Positions 12,345-22,617 of a stretch of DNA of 64,000 nucleotides are shown here, piece by piece (the stretch's first letter is position 1; every line of letters starts with the position of its first letter). Origin of the DNA: Gnetum montanum (lineage: Eukaryota > Streptophyta > Gnetopsida > Gnetales > Gnetaceae). The position numbers and the translations under genes were made by a program. Below the pieces are notes generated by a model that saw only the letters and a program-made list of their open reading frames with translations, was not told the DNA's origin and did not search any database. The stretch covers positions 380,683 to 444,682 of the forward strand of contig MNCI01010021.1 in the NCBI GenBank assembly GCA_015680685.1, read 5' to 3'.

Positions 12345-12765
12345 TGCTAGTTTAAGGTTGTGGCAAACTGCCAAGGTGCGAGAGTGTAGAGTTGCTAGTG
12401 GAACGCATGCCTGTCGATATGCCAATGCCAAACCGCTAGTCTAGTGTCATCTCAGACTGCCATATTACAACATGCAAAATCTTGATATGCAAAATAATGA
12501 TAAAAAGAAGGAAATTGCGAGTTCAAGAGGTATTGAACCGCCAGTCTAGGAATGAAGACATGAAACTGCTAGGAAATGTGATATCGCCTATGTCAAAGCG
12601 TATGAGGTAACTGCTGATGTAAGGATGTAGTTAGTTTAATGTCATTGCAGACTGTGAATGTTACGGGCCGAAACTACTATTTTAGGGTCCTTTTAGACCC
12701 TAAAGGGTGCAACTACGCTATGCTCGTTAGTTTAAGGTCTTTTCGGACCCTTAATCGAAAACAAA
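12345..12765. repeat. Degenerate hairpin-type repeats beside the opposite-strand gene
   Basis: Repeated forms of gctagtttaaggttgtgg, ctagtctagtgtcatctc and gttagtttaaggtcttttcggaccc. Like 8545-8780, units pair ggtc with gacc. They separate the RT frame from the 5' side of the opposite-strand gene. Confidence 0.65.
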
Positions 12766-12942
12766 TATTATTATATATTTTTTTTCTTTGTTTTTGAGAA
12801 GGCAAGTAGTTGGCTTGAAGTGTGTCAAGGTTTAAATGCTAATAGTATCATGATGTCGTGGTGAGCATGCTACGCTGCACATTGTGCTCCGCATTAATCA
12901 AAGAGAGAGAAAGAGGGAAAGTTTCCTCATTTTGCCACTACT

Positions 12943-12956
12943 GCCATAAATAGGGA
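12943..12956 (+). promoter_or_regulatory. TATA-like box upstream of the opposite-strand gene
   Basis: The sequence gccataaataggg lies about 150 bp before the first ATG (13104). Its form matches the TATA boxes of the LTRs here. There is no transcript evidence; the call rests on sequence and spacing. Confidence 0.35.
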
Positions 12957-13103
12957 TTGAACCCTGGTAATTTCGTCATTTTCACCGTAAAAGTGCGGAA
13001 TCCTCATCGGAGCACTCGGCAATTTTGGAGCACGGAGCAATTATGTTAATCGATTAGTGAGGAAAATTTCTAAAGCAAAGGTTGTAAATCTGCAAGCAAG
13101 GCC

Positions 13104-16100
13104 ATGGCTCCTAAAACTCATTTGGTGCTTGCGAAGGTCAGGGAGGCTAAAAAGACCCTGAGGTGTGCGCCACAAGTGTGCGTTCTGGCACGAGAGAGCA
13201 TACCGTTGATCCAATGAGTATTCATGTCTCCTTCACCCTTTTCATCTTGCATCTTCTGCCACTTTCTACTTTGGTTTTGCATCTTATTTTTTTCACAATT
13301 TATATTTTCTACGATCATGTTTCTTTTAGCCTTTATATTCTCATGGCCTCTTTTTTCTTTTGGTCGTGGCTGTTGTGCAAGGGTTTCATTGTGATTGCAT
13401 GCAAGGCCATTGCCACTGCCACGGTTGTTGCGGTTGCAGGGCTGGGGCCCTTTAAGTTGTTTGATCTTGGCATGCCGTGATGTAAAACCCTCGGGAGGGC
13501 TTGGTTATGTGTGATGTGGCACCGCAGCTCGTGTTTTGTCTGAGTATGTTGTTAGTTGTTTTGCTGCTATGCTAAGCTACTTGCATGTTCTTACTATGCT
13601 AGGCTTTCGCATCCTTGCTACACTATGTATGGAAAAGGGGTTATGCTATGCTATATTTATGGTCTGCTAGGCGCTGCTATGTTGCGCATCCATTGCGTTC
13701 AAATATGATGCCAATATTTGCTTGTTGCGTCGTGCAGGGTAGGGCTAAGGTCTAAGCTAATCGTTTTGGACCTTGAAAGGATCCTATGTCATGTGGGTAG
13801 ACCTATGGCCAACGTTCCTCCTCCCCTGATACGTGTGGAAGATCGAGTGGTTTGGTTTAGGGAAGGCACACGAAACTTTTTGCAATTCCTTCTCAACGAC
13901 TTTAGTCTGATGGTTTGGTCCTCCTTAGACGAGACGCAAGCATCTAGCATAATAGAGGCCATGCTGCCAAGGACAAATCGGGGCATCTTGAGATACCTTT
14001 CCGATGGCGTAACTACAAGCAAGCCAAGAGGAGGGTCCGCCCAACACTCAATAGGGTTGAGACGTTTAGCCTGGATCTGGGATATGCCAGAATACCAGTG
14101 CTATCATTAGTACAACACATTGTACCTCGCGCATCACATGGCGACATACTTTCAGAACCCACAGGGGACTATCTATTGTGTTAGCAGGTGAGTTTCACGT
14201 CTTTGCTTTGTTTGGTTGTTCAACGTCGGCCGTACCTGGCCGAGTGCTAATAGTGCGTGCTTATCACCAGGTTCTATATTGATGATGACGGGGTTCATGA
14301 CCAACTGGGTGAGTTGGCCACTACGCAACTAGCCCTACAGGTATTTTCCTCTACCAAGAGCCTGCAGGCGGGCATGATTGGTCATTGCAGGGGGAATACC
14401 ATTCCTACCTACGCACGCTTGTCGCTTTCTACAATCAGTGTAGGGTGAAGGGTTGGCTAAACAAGGAGTGGAGAGAACCTTTCAAGCAAGTCACGCTCGA
14501 AGCGGTTCTGGTGGTCGAACTCCCACTATTCCCATCACTGTATAGACCTAGTGGGTTGACCAGGCAGGCGTTACATGCTCAAGTGTTTTCGTAGTTTTTT
14601 TGCATTTTCTACATTGTTATGCTAAGTATGTTTCGTGAACATTGTTGCAAGGGTGAAGAAGCCTCATGAGGTGATGGTGGTAACTGCCAAGAGGTAAGGG
14701 GGAAACATCTACTTCAAATATGGTGAAGTAGCGGCAAGCTAGAGCTAGTTAGAAAGAGGGGCTACGGACCCCTTGCTCCAAAAAATCTGAAGGGTTAGGC
14801 TTATGGATTTGTTCATGGCTCTGAATTCAAGTGTCTCTGCTGCCAAGATGCTCACCTTGGTCAACTCCTTCTCTAGGCAGGTGAGCCATTTTCGTACATA
14901 CGTGCGGGGTGTGCAGGTGGTCATTGACATCAATGACCAGCTATTTGCGGATTTGTTTGGCATCCCAGCTAATGGCACCGACATGGTGTAGAAAGGTAAG
15001 CAGGAGTTGACCCTTTAGAAGTAGCATATTGAGGAGTGGCTGAGGCTCACCAAGGAGCGAAAGGGGTTCCCTATGGAAAAGCTTAAGGACGGTCCTACCG
15101 TGGGGATATACCCAGTTTTCTATGCCCACGCATTCCCTCAATTGCTCACCCAAGGGAAGGTCCTGGGGCTTGAGCAGGCTTGGGTAATGCAGGAAGTCAT
15201 GGAGGAGGGAGCCCATTACAACTGGGCCGAATTCCTATTTAGTGGTTTGCGGGCCAAGATTTTGGGACTCAGTGAGCAAACAGAGTCCCGCTCTAACATA
15301 CACTATGCCTTCTACATAGGTTGTTTAAAGTGCTTCGAGGAGTTCCTGGTGGTCTAGGACGATAGAGTCTGGGCCAAGCTAGATCACGACCAGATTCCCA
15401 AGCCATGGATTCGAAAGGTCCTTCGGACTATGCAAGCCCAGGATCCCTCAAAAATGGTTGTGGAGTCATTGTCTGTAACGACTAAAGGTCTGGTAGTTTG
15501 TAGCGCTTACAGCCAGGACAATGTGGGAGAGACGCCTCCTGTCATAACCAATAATGTGATGCAGGGTGAACATCTCATAGCTGAGACTGTGCCCGTGGAG
15601 CTACGAAGGAAGAGACCTCCCCCAGCTAGGGAAAGCCCTCATGAAGATGAGGGACGAAGACTACGACTCAAGCTACAGTGAACGCAACCCCCCATTGGTA
15701 AGTGTTTTTATATAATGTTTACTTTGCTAGTGTTTGCTATTCTATGCTTCGTTAGGCAGTGTATCGTAGCGTGGCATCTATTTTGATTTAACTTATTTTT
15801 AATTCACGCATGTATGCCCTTTTGTGAGCAGCAGAAGAAGAAGACGAACAAGAAGGTGATGAGGAAGTGTCGACCCTCTGGACAGAGGTGACAAATAAAG
15901 ATGCGGGGGCCCCAGTTTTGGAGCAAAGGGCCCTGGTCAGGAATAATGGAGCTCCTGCCTCTAGGGTAGGGGCTCTTGCCATTAGGGAGCCTCTTCCTAC
16001 CAATGAAGAGGTACCTCCCCAAAATAAAAAAGATGCTGGTCTCCTAAAAGGAAAGGCACCAGCGCATGAGGTAGGGGTTTTCATGGACTTGGCCAGGCCT

Positions 16101-17509
16101 TCTACTGTGGCTACCATGGTCATCTTGCCTCAGCAACAAGAAGGACCACAGTTAGGCACCAATGAGTTTGTGAGATGTTTACCTCATCATAGTCCATTTT
16201 GGCTATTGCTGACATGCTTAATTGTATAACAGGTGTTACTGCTGATGTCTCGGGACCTCCCCTGCCTCGTACGGAGTCATGGGCTAAAGTTCTCGACAAG
16301 TTTGCATTTGTTCAGGGACTTGTCAATGACATGATCAAACGCCTTCAGCAAGCGGATCCTCGAGCAGGTAACTAGGAGTGTTAACTGTCCTTACGTTGCT
16401 TCGCTGAAACTTTTCGAGTTTGTTGATTATGTTATGCTAACGTGATTACTATGCTCTGTGCGCTGAACAGCCTCTCGGCTTAAGTGGGATCTAGCGCGAC
16501 CTATGGAGGTTGACGCCATGCCCACACTCTTGCCCGACGTGACCGAGGTGTCTCATCGTACTTTTGATGAGGCTTACAAATGTGTCTTCCACTCGGCGTG
16601 CTCTCTGTGGGAGTGTAGACATGTCAATGAGGACCTGTGGAAACGGATCCAAAGGCTGAGCAGAGAGAGGCCGAGCTAGCCGTCGAGGTGGAGAACCTCA
16701 GGTCGAGGATCAACTTCCTCATAAACCATAACCCTGACCCTGTTGATATGCAAAGGGCTGTAGACGACTATGCCAGGTTTTGGACTATCGTTCATCAAAA
16801 CATTGAGTCCACCCGTGAGATAGTCAAACAGCAGATGCAGATGGACTTGCTAGCCCAGAAGTGCCAAGATATGAAGGACATTAGTGCTAAGGTCTTCGAA
16901 TAGGGGAAAATCCAGAGGGATCACAAACATACATACAAGCTAGAAAACAAAACCCATCGAAGATTGTATAAAGACGCTGTTGTGAAGGCATTCTCATATG
17001 AAACGTTCATGAAGGCCATCGGCACTTCTGAGGCCTATGCTAAGTTTAAAAAGTAGGTGAGGGTCATGGAATCTCCTAACTTGATGGTGAACCTTCTTAC
17101 AGGAGAGACCACAATCATGTCCCTTTCCCCAGAACCTCTAAAATGGATGACCTTGGAAAGGGAGAAAGTTGCTGCTACGAATGTTGAGCCTAGTGACAGG
17201 CGTTGGATAGACATTTCGATAGAGAAGATTAGGCATCGACTCAGGCTTAGTCTAGACCAGATACCCCTTGAGGCCAACACAAGCAACCCTTAGGTTAGTC
17301 ACTTTAATGCTATGCTATAGTTAGTGTTTATTGCATTTTTTGCCCTAGCTAACTACTTCATTTTTGGGATACAGGCTCATGATGAAGGTGTGAGACCCAT
17401 GGAGGGAGGAAATGAAGAGCCAGTAGGAGGCAACACAGGAGCGGGTGATGCACAAGTAGATGAAGAGGAGGTAAACGACGAAGGCGATGCGAACGGAGAT
17501 AACCCATGA
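13104..17509 (+). pseudogene. Multi-exon gene antisense inside the Tat element (HAD-like plus coiled-coil protein)
   Basis: Proposed exons, with GT...AG borders that keep phase except where noted: 13104-13162, 13738-14187, 14271-14340, 14391-14590, 14652-14693, 14799-15697, 15832-16169, 16233-16367, 16471-17293, 17375-17509. The predicted product of about 1,050 residues has a basic N-terminus, an NIF/FCP1-like HAD domain (about residues 20-240), a globular part (FRTYVRGVQVVID, LFADLFGIPANG, WAEFLFSGLRAKI) resembling plant transposon-associated proteins, an E/P-rich linker, a coiled coil (ELAVEVENLRSRINFL) and an acidic tail. Interior stops are mostly TAG or TGA where CAG, TGG or CGA would fit. 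There is a phase mismatch at the exon 7/8 join and a frame slip near 16630. The third intron would be only 50 bp, short for plants. Function unknown. Confidence 0.65.
13738..14590 (+). other. NIF/FCP1-like HAD domain (catalytic residues lost) in the antisense gene
   Basis: Joined exons give SKLIVLDLERILCHV, then WFREGTRNFLQFLLNDFSLM, MVWSSLDE, WIWDMPEYQCYH, NTLYLAHHMATYFQNPQGT and GEYHSYLRTLV. Plant NLI-interacting-factor proteins have the same order: a KLLVLDLxGxL nucleophile loop, RPxxxxFLxFxxxxFxVxxWSS, WDxxxC, NTxxxDDSxxxxxxNPxGT and a GEL..YL..L end. Here the nucleophile motif D-x-D reads D-L-E, and the late acidic pair reads H-H or A-H. If translated it would be a pseudo-phosphatase. 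It is known family structure by eye, not a profile hit. Confidence 0.55.
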
Positions 17510-17567
17510 CAACATGGGACTTTTTTAAAAAAAAATTTGCAAACACTACCAATGGATAAAAAATTTG

Positions 17568-17573
17568 AATAAA
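17568..17573 (+). terminator. Poly(A) signal aataaa after the antisense gene
   Basis: AATAAA lies about 60 bp beyond the proposed stop at 17509. Spacing is right for a plant 3' untranslated region, although such hexamers are common in AT-rich DNA. Confidence 0.35.
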
Positions 17574-17639
17574 ATGAGAAACTTTAGAAAGGAAACTAAT
17601 TTTGTATTAACTTATGTACTATACGAAGTTTTTCATGCT

Positions 17640-17765
17640 CTCGTATGTTAGTTTTAGGCCATTTTGGGCCATCGCTAGTTTTGGGCCATTTTGGGCTGTT
17701 GCGTAATAAGTTAAAGTGAAATGTGACAATGCTATTTTTAGGCCATTTCAGGCTATAACGTATCA
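17640..17765. repeat. Hairpin-type repeats on the 3' side of the antisense gene
   Basis: Units such as gttagttttaggccattttg and gctagttttgggccattttg pair ggcc with ggcc/ggct. They match the style of the arrays at 8545-8780 and 12345-12765, so the antisense gene is flanked on both sides by this repeat type. Confidence 0.7.
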
Positions 17766-17849
17766 TGCCGAAAGGAAGACATATTGACAAGGCAAGGAGA
17801 TGGTAAATGTGCAAGGATAGCAACTAGGCGGGAAGTCGTAAGGCTGCTA

Positions 17850-19181
17850 TGCTATGCGTAGCTGCCTTTTGACCTTTCGTGGATTGATCGGAACGTAAGG
17901 TCGAGGCGTTTCGCCAGGGCCCTTGCTCATATCATTGTCCTTCCCTTGGAAGGGCAACTCAACCCATGCATTTTCGATTTGAGGGTCAGCTCATTGGATA
18001 GATTCCTTCGTCGCAAGCTTAATGCATGCATGAACAGGCACTTCATCTTTAGAGGTTGTAACTTCTGAACCCTATTCCATGCCTACGTTGTTGATTTCTT
18101 GTGTTACCACCCCATCACCATGGATTATCACCTTCCTACCCACGTATGATAAGTGGATTTCCTAGTGTATAAACAAGGAGACGATCCTAAGTTGTGCTAA
18201 CCACGATCTTCCAAAGATCGGGTTAAACCCGAGCATTTCTTCGACCATGATGAATGTTGCATCTGTGGGGAACTGGTCCCCTGCTACGAAGTTTACGTGA
18301 ACTATGCCCTTCACCAGGACGCGTTCCCTGTTGAAGGACCTTAGACACTATGTCATCGTTGGTTTAATTTGATCGACCAATCCCAACTTATCTATAATAG
18401 GGAAGGAAATGATGTTTATGGCAGCCCCATCATCGACGTGTACCTTTCAGATCCGGTGTTGGCCAACCCGAATTGTGATGAAGAGAGGCACCGTAGTCAC
18501 TTGACCCCCTTCGGGATCTTCCTTAATGGTGTTACTGCTGAAAGTTAATTGAGGTATTGCAGACTTCATGGGTACAAAGAAAAGTATGATCGAGTGGATC
18601 ACTTCCCCTTCTATTAGCATGTTTTTGTCGACCGACATTGTCATTAACACGTGAACCAGAGCCTCGCGATGGGGTGCAGATGTCATGACTAGGTCGTACA
18701 AGCTCAATGTAGAATTTTTCTACTTTAGGGCTTGCCCAACCTGGGTGAGGGCATCCAAGAAGTCTTGTCTGCCCGCCTGTTTGACACTTTCCTCCTCTTC
18801 AATTTGTCCTAGCAGACGAATCTCTCGAGGAGGGATGACCTCGGACCTAGGTTCAGATCCTTGTCAGCAAGGTAATGCAGGTTGTGTAATCGTGTCGATC
18901 TTCATCTTAGGTGACAAAGATGCAAATGCAAGGCGTGAAGGCATAGGTTTGCGGATACCCTTGACGGTACTTTCCTTTGATGTTTCGTCCACCAAGTAGG
19001 CTTCTCACCTTGTGGGGCGAGGAGGTTATTCAATGATGTTGCGCGGGATAGGGGCTGTTGAAGACATTAGCCCCCTAATGATGAATGGAGCTAGAGGTGT
19101 TAATTGACGAGACTACGTGGCCTCGCCAGTGGGTGATACGAAGGTAGATGCCCGTGGTGGAACTTTCAAGATAAAGGACTG
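17850..19181 (-). pseudogene. Protease region and linker of the Tat polyprotein
   Basis: Minus-strand translation gives the block GIVHVNFVAGDQFPTDATF followed by GFNPIFGRSWLAQLRIV and HLSYVGRKVIIHGDG at about 18290-18100. In gypsy polyproteins this order (strand, then NxxxGRxWL, then a short linker) marks the C-terminal half of the retropepsin. The upstream half lies around 18447-18707. The frame has stops and runs out at about 17850, where the opposite-strand block starts. RT picks up only at 12327. Confidence 0.65.
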
Positions 19182-21609
19182 CTACGAGCTCGAACCAACC
19201 GTTGGTGGTGTTGGTGCACTACGCTGAGGTACACGGATCACAAAAGGCTGGCGGGGTGGCATGGGATCATTGTCAATGCTGATGGCATTGATTACGTAAC
19301 CGGCATTGTTGGCGTTGAGGGGATCTGTGTAGACATACATAAATTTATTTTCAGGGCGTACTGGGTTGCTTTTGTCCAGCATCAACTTCCCTAGATCAAT
19401 CAATCTTTGGATGTCATCTTGCAATGACAGAAAATAATCCGTGGTGTGACCACATAGTTGGTGGTAGTCACAAAACCTGTCCAGCCTAAAACCCCTAGGA
19501 ACTGGAGGCTCATTAGGCAGGGCAAAAGAGGGATTCCTAATGAGCTCACAGTAGCGTTGGTGTCTTGCATTTGCTTCTTCTGACATATGCTTGTGTTGGA
19601 TGTATCCCGCTGCCAACAGTTGCTTCAAGAGTTCTGAAGGTTTAAGAGGCAATGGAGTGTATTTTGAGCGATCTTTACGTTCAAAGTTTGGTTTAGTGTA
19701 TGCAGATGTCTCAGGTGCAGATGCAGTAGGTTGCGGTGTTTGGCCCAGTTTAGGCGCAGGGTTAGCCGCAGGTAGGGCTGGTTTCTTGTTATTTTTGCTA
19801 CCGCTGCTACTAGGCTTAGGTTTGACCTCGGTCGCCATAGCAGCCACTATGGTTGTTGAGGCCTTACCTTTGTCCTTTTTTCTAAAGGTGTTCTTGTAAG
19901 TGATGTAGGCCGAGTCTTTGCTTGCCTCAGCCACATCTTGTATGCATTTAGTCTGAGCAAAAGCCTGACTCAGAGAGCGTGGGGCAAGGTAATACAATTT
20001 GGACTTAATGAAGTTGTTTACTAAACCTTTAAAGATAGCTAACAAGTGAGCCTCCGTGATGGGCTCGCGGATTTCATTAAGGGTCGCGCTCCAACATTGG
20101 ATAAATTTTTGGACTAGTTCTAGCGGGTCTTGTTTCACACTCATCAGTTGGTCCAACATGGTTTCTGGCTTCAAGTTGTACTTGACGCCTATCATGAACT
20201 GGGTAAAAGAGTTCTTCCAAAGTTGAAATGGATGAACGTGGCAATGCGTGGTACCAATCTAGGGATTTTTCGGCTAGGGACATGGTGAAGACACAAATGA
20301 TCGTATGCGGCCATTGTTGCAATAGCAAAGACTTTGACCAGAAGGTGATGAGATGTGCATTGGGATCTCCCTCCCCATCATACTTCGTGAAGTGCAGGAG
20401 AGGCATCCCAGGTGGTAATGTTAAAGCAGGGATTGTAGGGCTGACAGGGTCATCCTGGTAAAAGTCCATGACTTGTATTGTGTCGAACCCAATTGCTTTG
20501 AGGTGTTTTATTTCCTCAGTAAGGGTCTAAATGAGCTAAAATGCTTGGTCCAAACCCGGTGACATTGTAGACGGTTGAGGGACCGTAGATGCGGTTCCCA
20601 TATGTGGAATGGTGGCAGTGGCAGATTAACCCATTGGCAATGTCGTTGGGAGTGTCCCCGCCAATGGTGCTACTGGATAGACGGTTTGGATCACCGGTGG
20701 GATAGACCATGGACCCGAGCTAGGATATACCACTTACAAGGTTGGGTAAGTCTAAGGGTGAGCATAATGAGACATCTGCAATGGTTGTAGAATAGACGGA
20801 GAGGTAAACAGGGTCCACCACATGGACAGGCCTAGGCCTATTATTACGGGTGGAATAGATGTGAGCGTAGGAATTTACATAGAAGCTATGTGCAGTTGCA
20901 AAGTAGGTACAGTATGAATATGTGGTCGGGTAGCCGCGATAGGTGTGCTACATACTACAGGGATGCGCTGATGAACAACTTGCGGTAGCACAGTTGCTGC
21001 GAACGCAACCGGGGAATAAGGGTGATGATATGCTAGGAATGTAGTATGGATACCCATTGTAGTTGTAGTTGTAGGTTGCTAAAGTGTTGGCATGATGACA
21101 AAGGGAGCGGTGATAGGTAGTGGGTTGGCCTAGAAGGATTGGGTAGGCAAGACAGGAACGAGGTTGGCCTGACCTCCCTCGTCAGATTGGGAATTGAGTT
21201 CCTCCTGTCCGTCTTGAAAGGTGTCATCCTAGTTGGATGTTGTGTCTTGTTGCTCCCTAAGCCTGGTCAACTGGATTAGTTGATCTAGAAGCCTTTGGTA
21301 CGCTTGCGTTAAAGGCAAAGAAATGCTGTGGGTAGGAACGAATTCCTTCCCATTGTAGTAAGCGAACTCGAAGCTATGCTTTTCTTCAAGTTTCTGTAAA
21401 TCCAAGGACAAATTAGCCTACGCCTTTGCACAAAGGAAACTGTAATGTTCGTGTTGCTGGGCCAGTCCCTCAGGTCCTCAATTTTGGATTCTGAGAGACC
21501 AGCGTGCTTCCTGCGTTGGATTCAGCAGTTATTCAGCACCAGTACTGCCTTGGACTGCAAAGGGAACCTTCGCATTGAAGGTGTCAATAGCGGTGGTGGC
21601 AAAAGCCAT
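19182..21609 (-). pseudogene. gag of the Tat/Ogre-like element
   Basis: The start chosen is ATG at 21609, giving MAFATTAIDTFNAKVPF. The first half is P/T/S-rich with several TAG stops (LQKLEEKHSFEFAYYNGKEF near 21400). The conserved capsid part begins near 20400 (PPGMPLLHFTKYDGEGDP...HLITF), with a frame break near 20150, and continues in ORF 20195-19182 (LVQKFIQCWSATLNEI). A zinc-knuckle-like block FCDYHQLCGHTTDYFLSLQ at about 19470 has Phe where the last Cys usually is. About 810 codons overall. Dead through stops and the frameshift. Confidence 0.85.
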
Positions 21610-21689
21610 TGCTAAGCAAGTGATTATGCAAAAAGAGAAAAAAAATGCAAGAAGTGCAAAAGAACAGAGGGATTGAAAAAGCAACAAAA

Positions 21690-22605
21690 GGTGGCTTTAC
21701 ATCTTGCCGGATTCTGGAGGAACCGTCGAGGCGACCAATCTGTACCACACAAAGCATAAACAACAGCAAAGGGTGTCACATCTATGCCTGTGCACGATGA
21801 GGCATAGAGCACGTGCAAGATTACTATAAGGCAAGTTCAGTTGACAAGCAATCAAGAAGGCTTTATGTCCCGCAGGATCCTGGAGGGACCGTCGATGCGT
21901 CCAACCTACACCACACAAGGCACAAAAAACCTCAAAGGGTGTCATGTTTACCCCTGTGCGAGCTAGGGTGCAGAGCGCATGCAAGACTACTGTAAAAGGA
22001 AAGGCAAGTTAAATCACCGTCGGAAGGCTTTATGTCTCGTAGGATTCCAGAGGAACCGTCAAGGTGACCGATCTACACCGTACGACATGTAAACAACCAC
22101 AAATGGGTGTTAAGTCTACACTAATATGAGCCGGGGTGTGGAAGGCTTATGAGACTACCAAAAGACGAGCAAAATAACTAGTGATCAAGTAGGTTTTATG
22201 TCTCGCAAGATCTCAAAGGGATCGTCGAGGCGACCAGTCTGTACCTCACGGGATGGAGTATAGAATGCAAGCAAGACAACCATAGGATGGGCAAGCTAAC
22301 TAGTAATCAGGCAGGCTTTATGTCTCATAGGACCCTAGTGGGACCGTCGAGGTGACTAGTCTGTACCACACGAAATGGGGTGCAAAACGCATGCAAGAAA
22401 ACTGTAGAATGAGCTAGTTAACCGGCAATCAGAGGCCTTGTGTTCTGTAGGGTTTCGAAGGAACTGTTAGGGCGACTGATCTGCACTGCACAAAGTGTAA
22501 ACAATCGCAAGAGGGTGTCACATTTATGCTTGTGTGTACCAGGGTGCAGAAGGCTCATAGAACTACCATGACACACGGTAAAGGCACCAAAAGGCCCTCC
22601 TTCTA
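21690..22605. repeat. Tandem array in the Tat leader, period about 166 bp
   Basis: Copies start at the block ggctttatgtctcgcagg (variants) near 21693, 21859, 22026, 22192, 22314 and 22434, so spacings are 166, 167, 166, 122 and 120. The two short copies lack the stretch containing 'gggtgtcacatttatgcc'. Each copy also contains ggaaccgtcgaggcgacc. 166 is not a multiple of three, so a continuous coding role is unlikely. Confidence 0.9.
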
Positions 22606-22617
22606 GAGCCAGAAAAC

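Noticed and set aside
13163-13480. A 105-codon plus-strand frame in the antisense gene
   Set aside because: It falls in the proposed first intron and is hydrophobic low-complexity sequence. The phase-consistent join 13162 to 13738 explains the region better.
14341-14390. A 50-bp intron in the antisense gene
   Set aside because: Kept in the model for phase reasons but flagged. It is shorter than usual plant introns and could be an insertion or a misread border.
18685-20461. Plus-strand frames opposite gag and protease of the Tat element
   Set aside because: They mirror the real minus-strand coding sequence and have no domain of their own.
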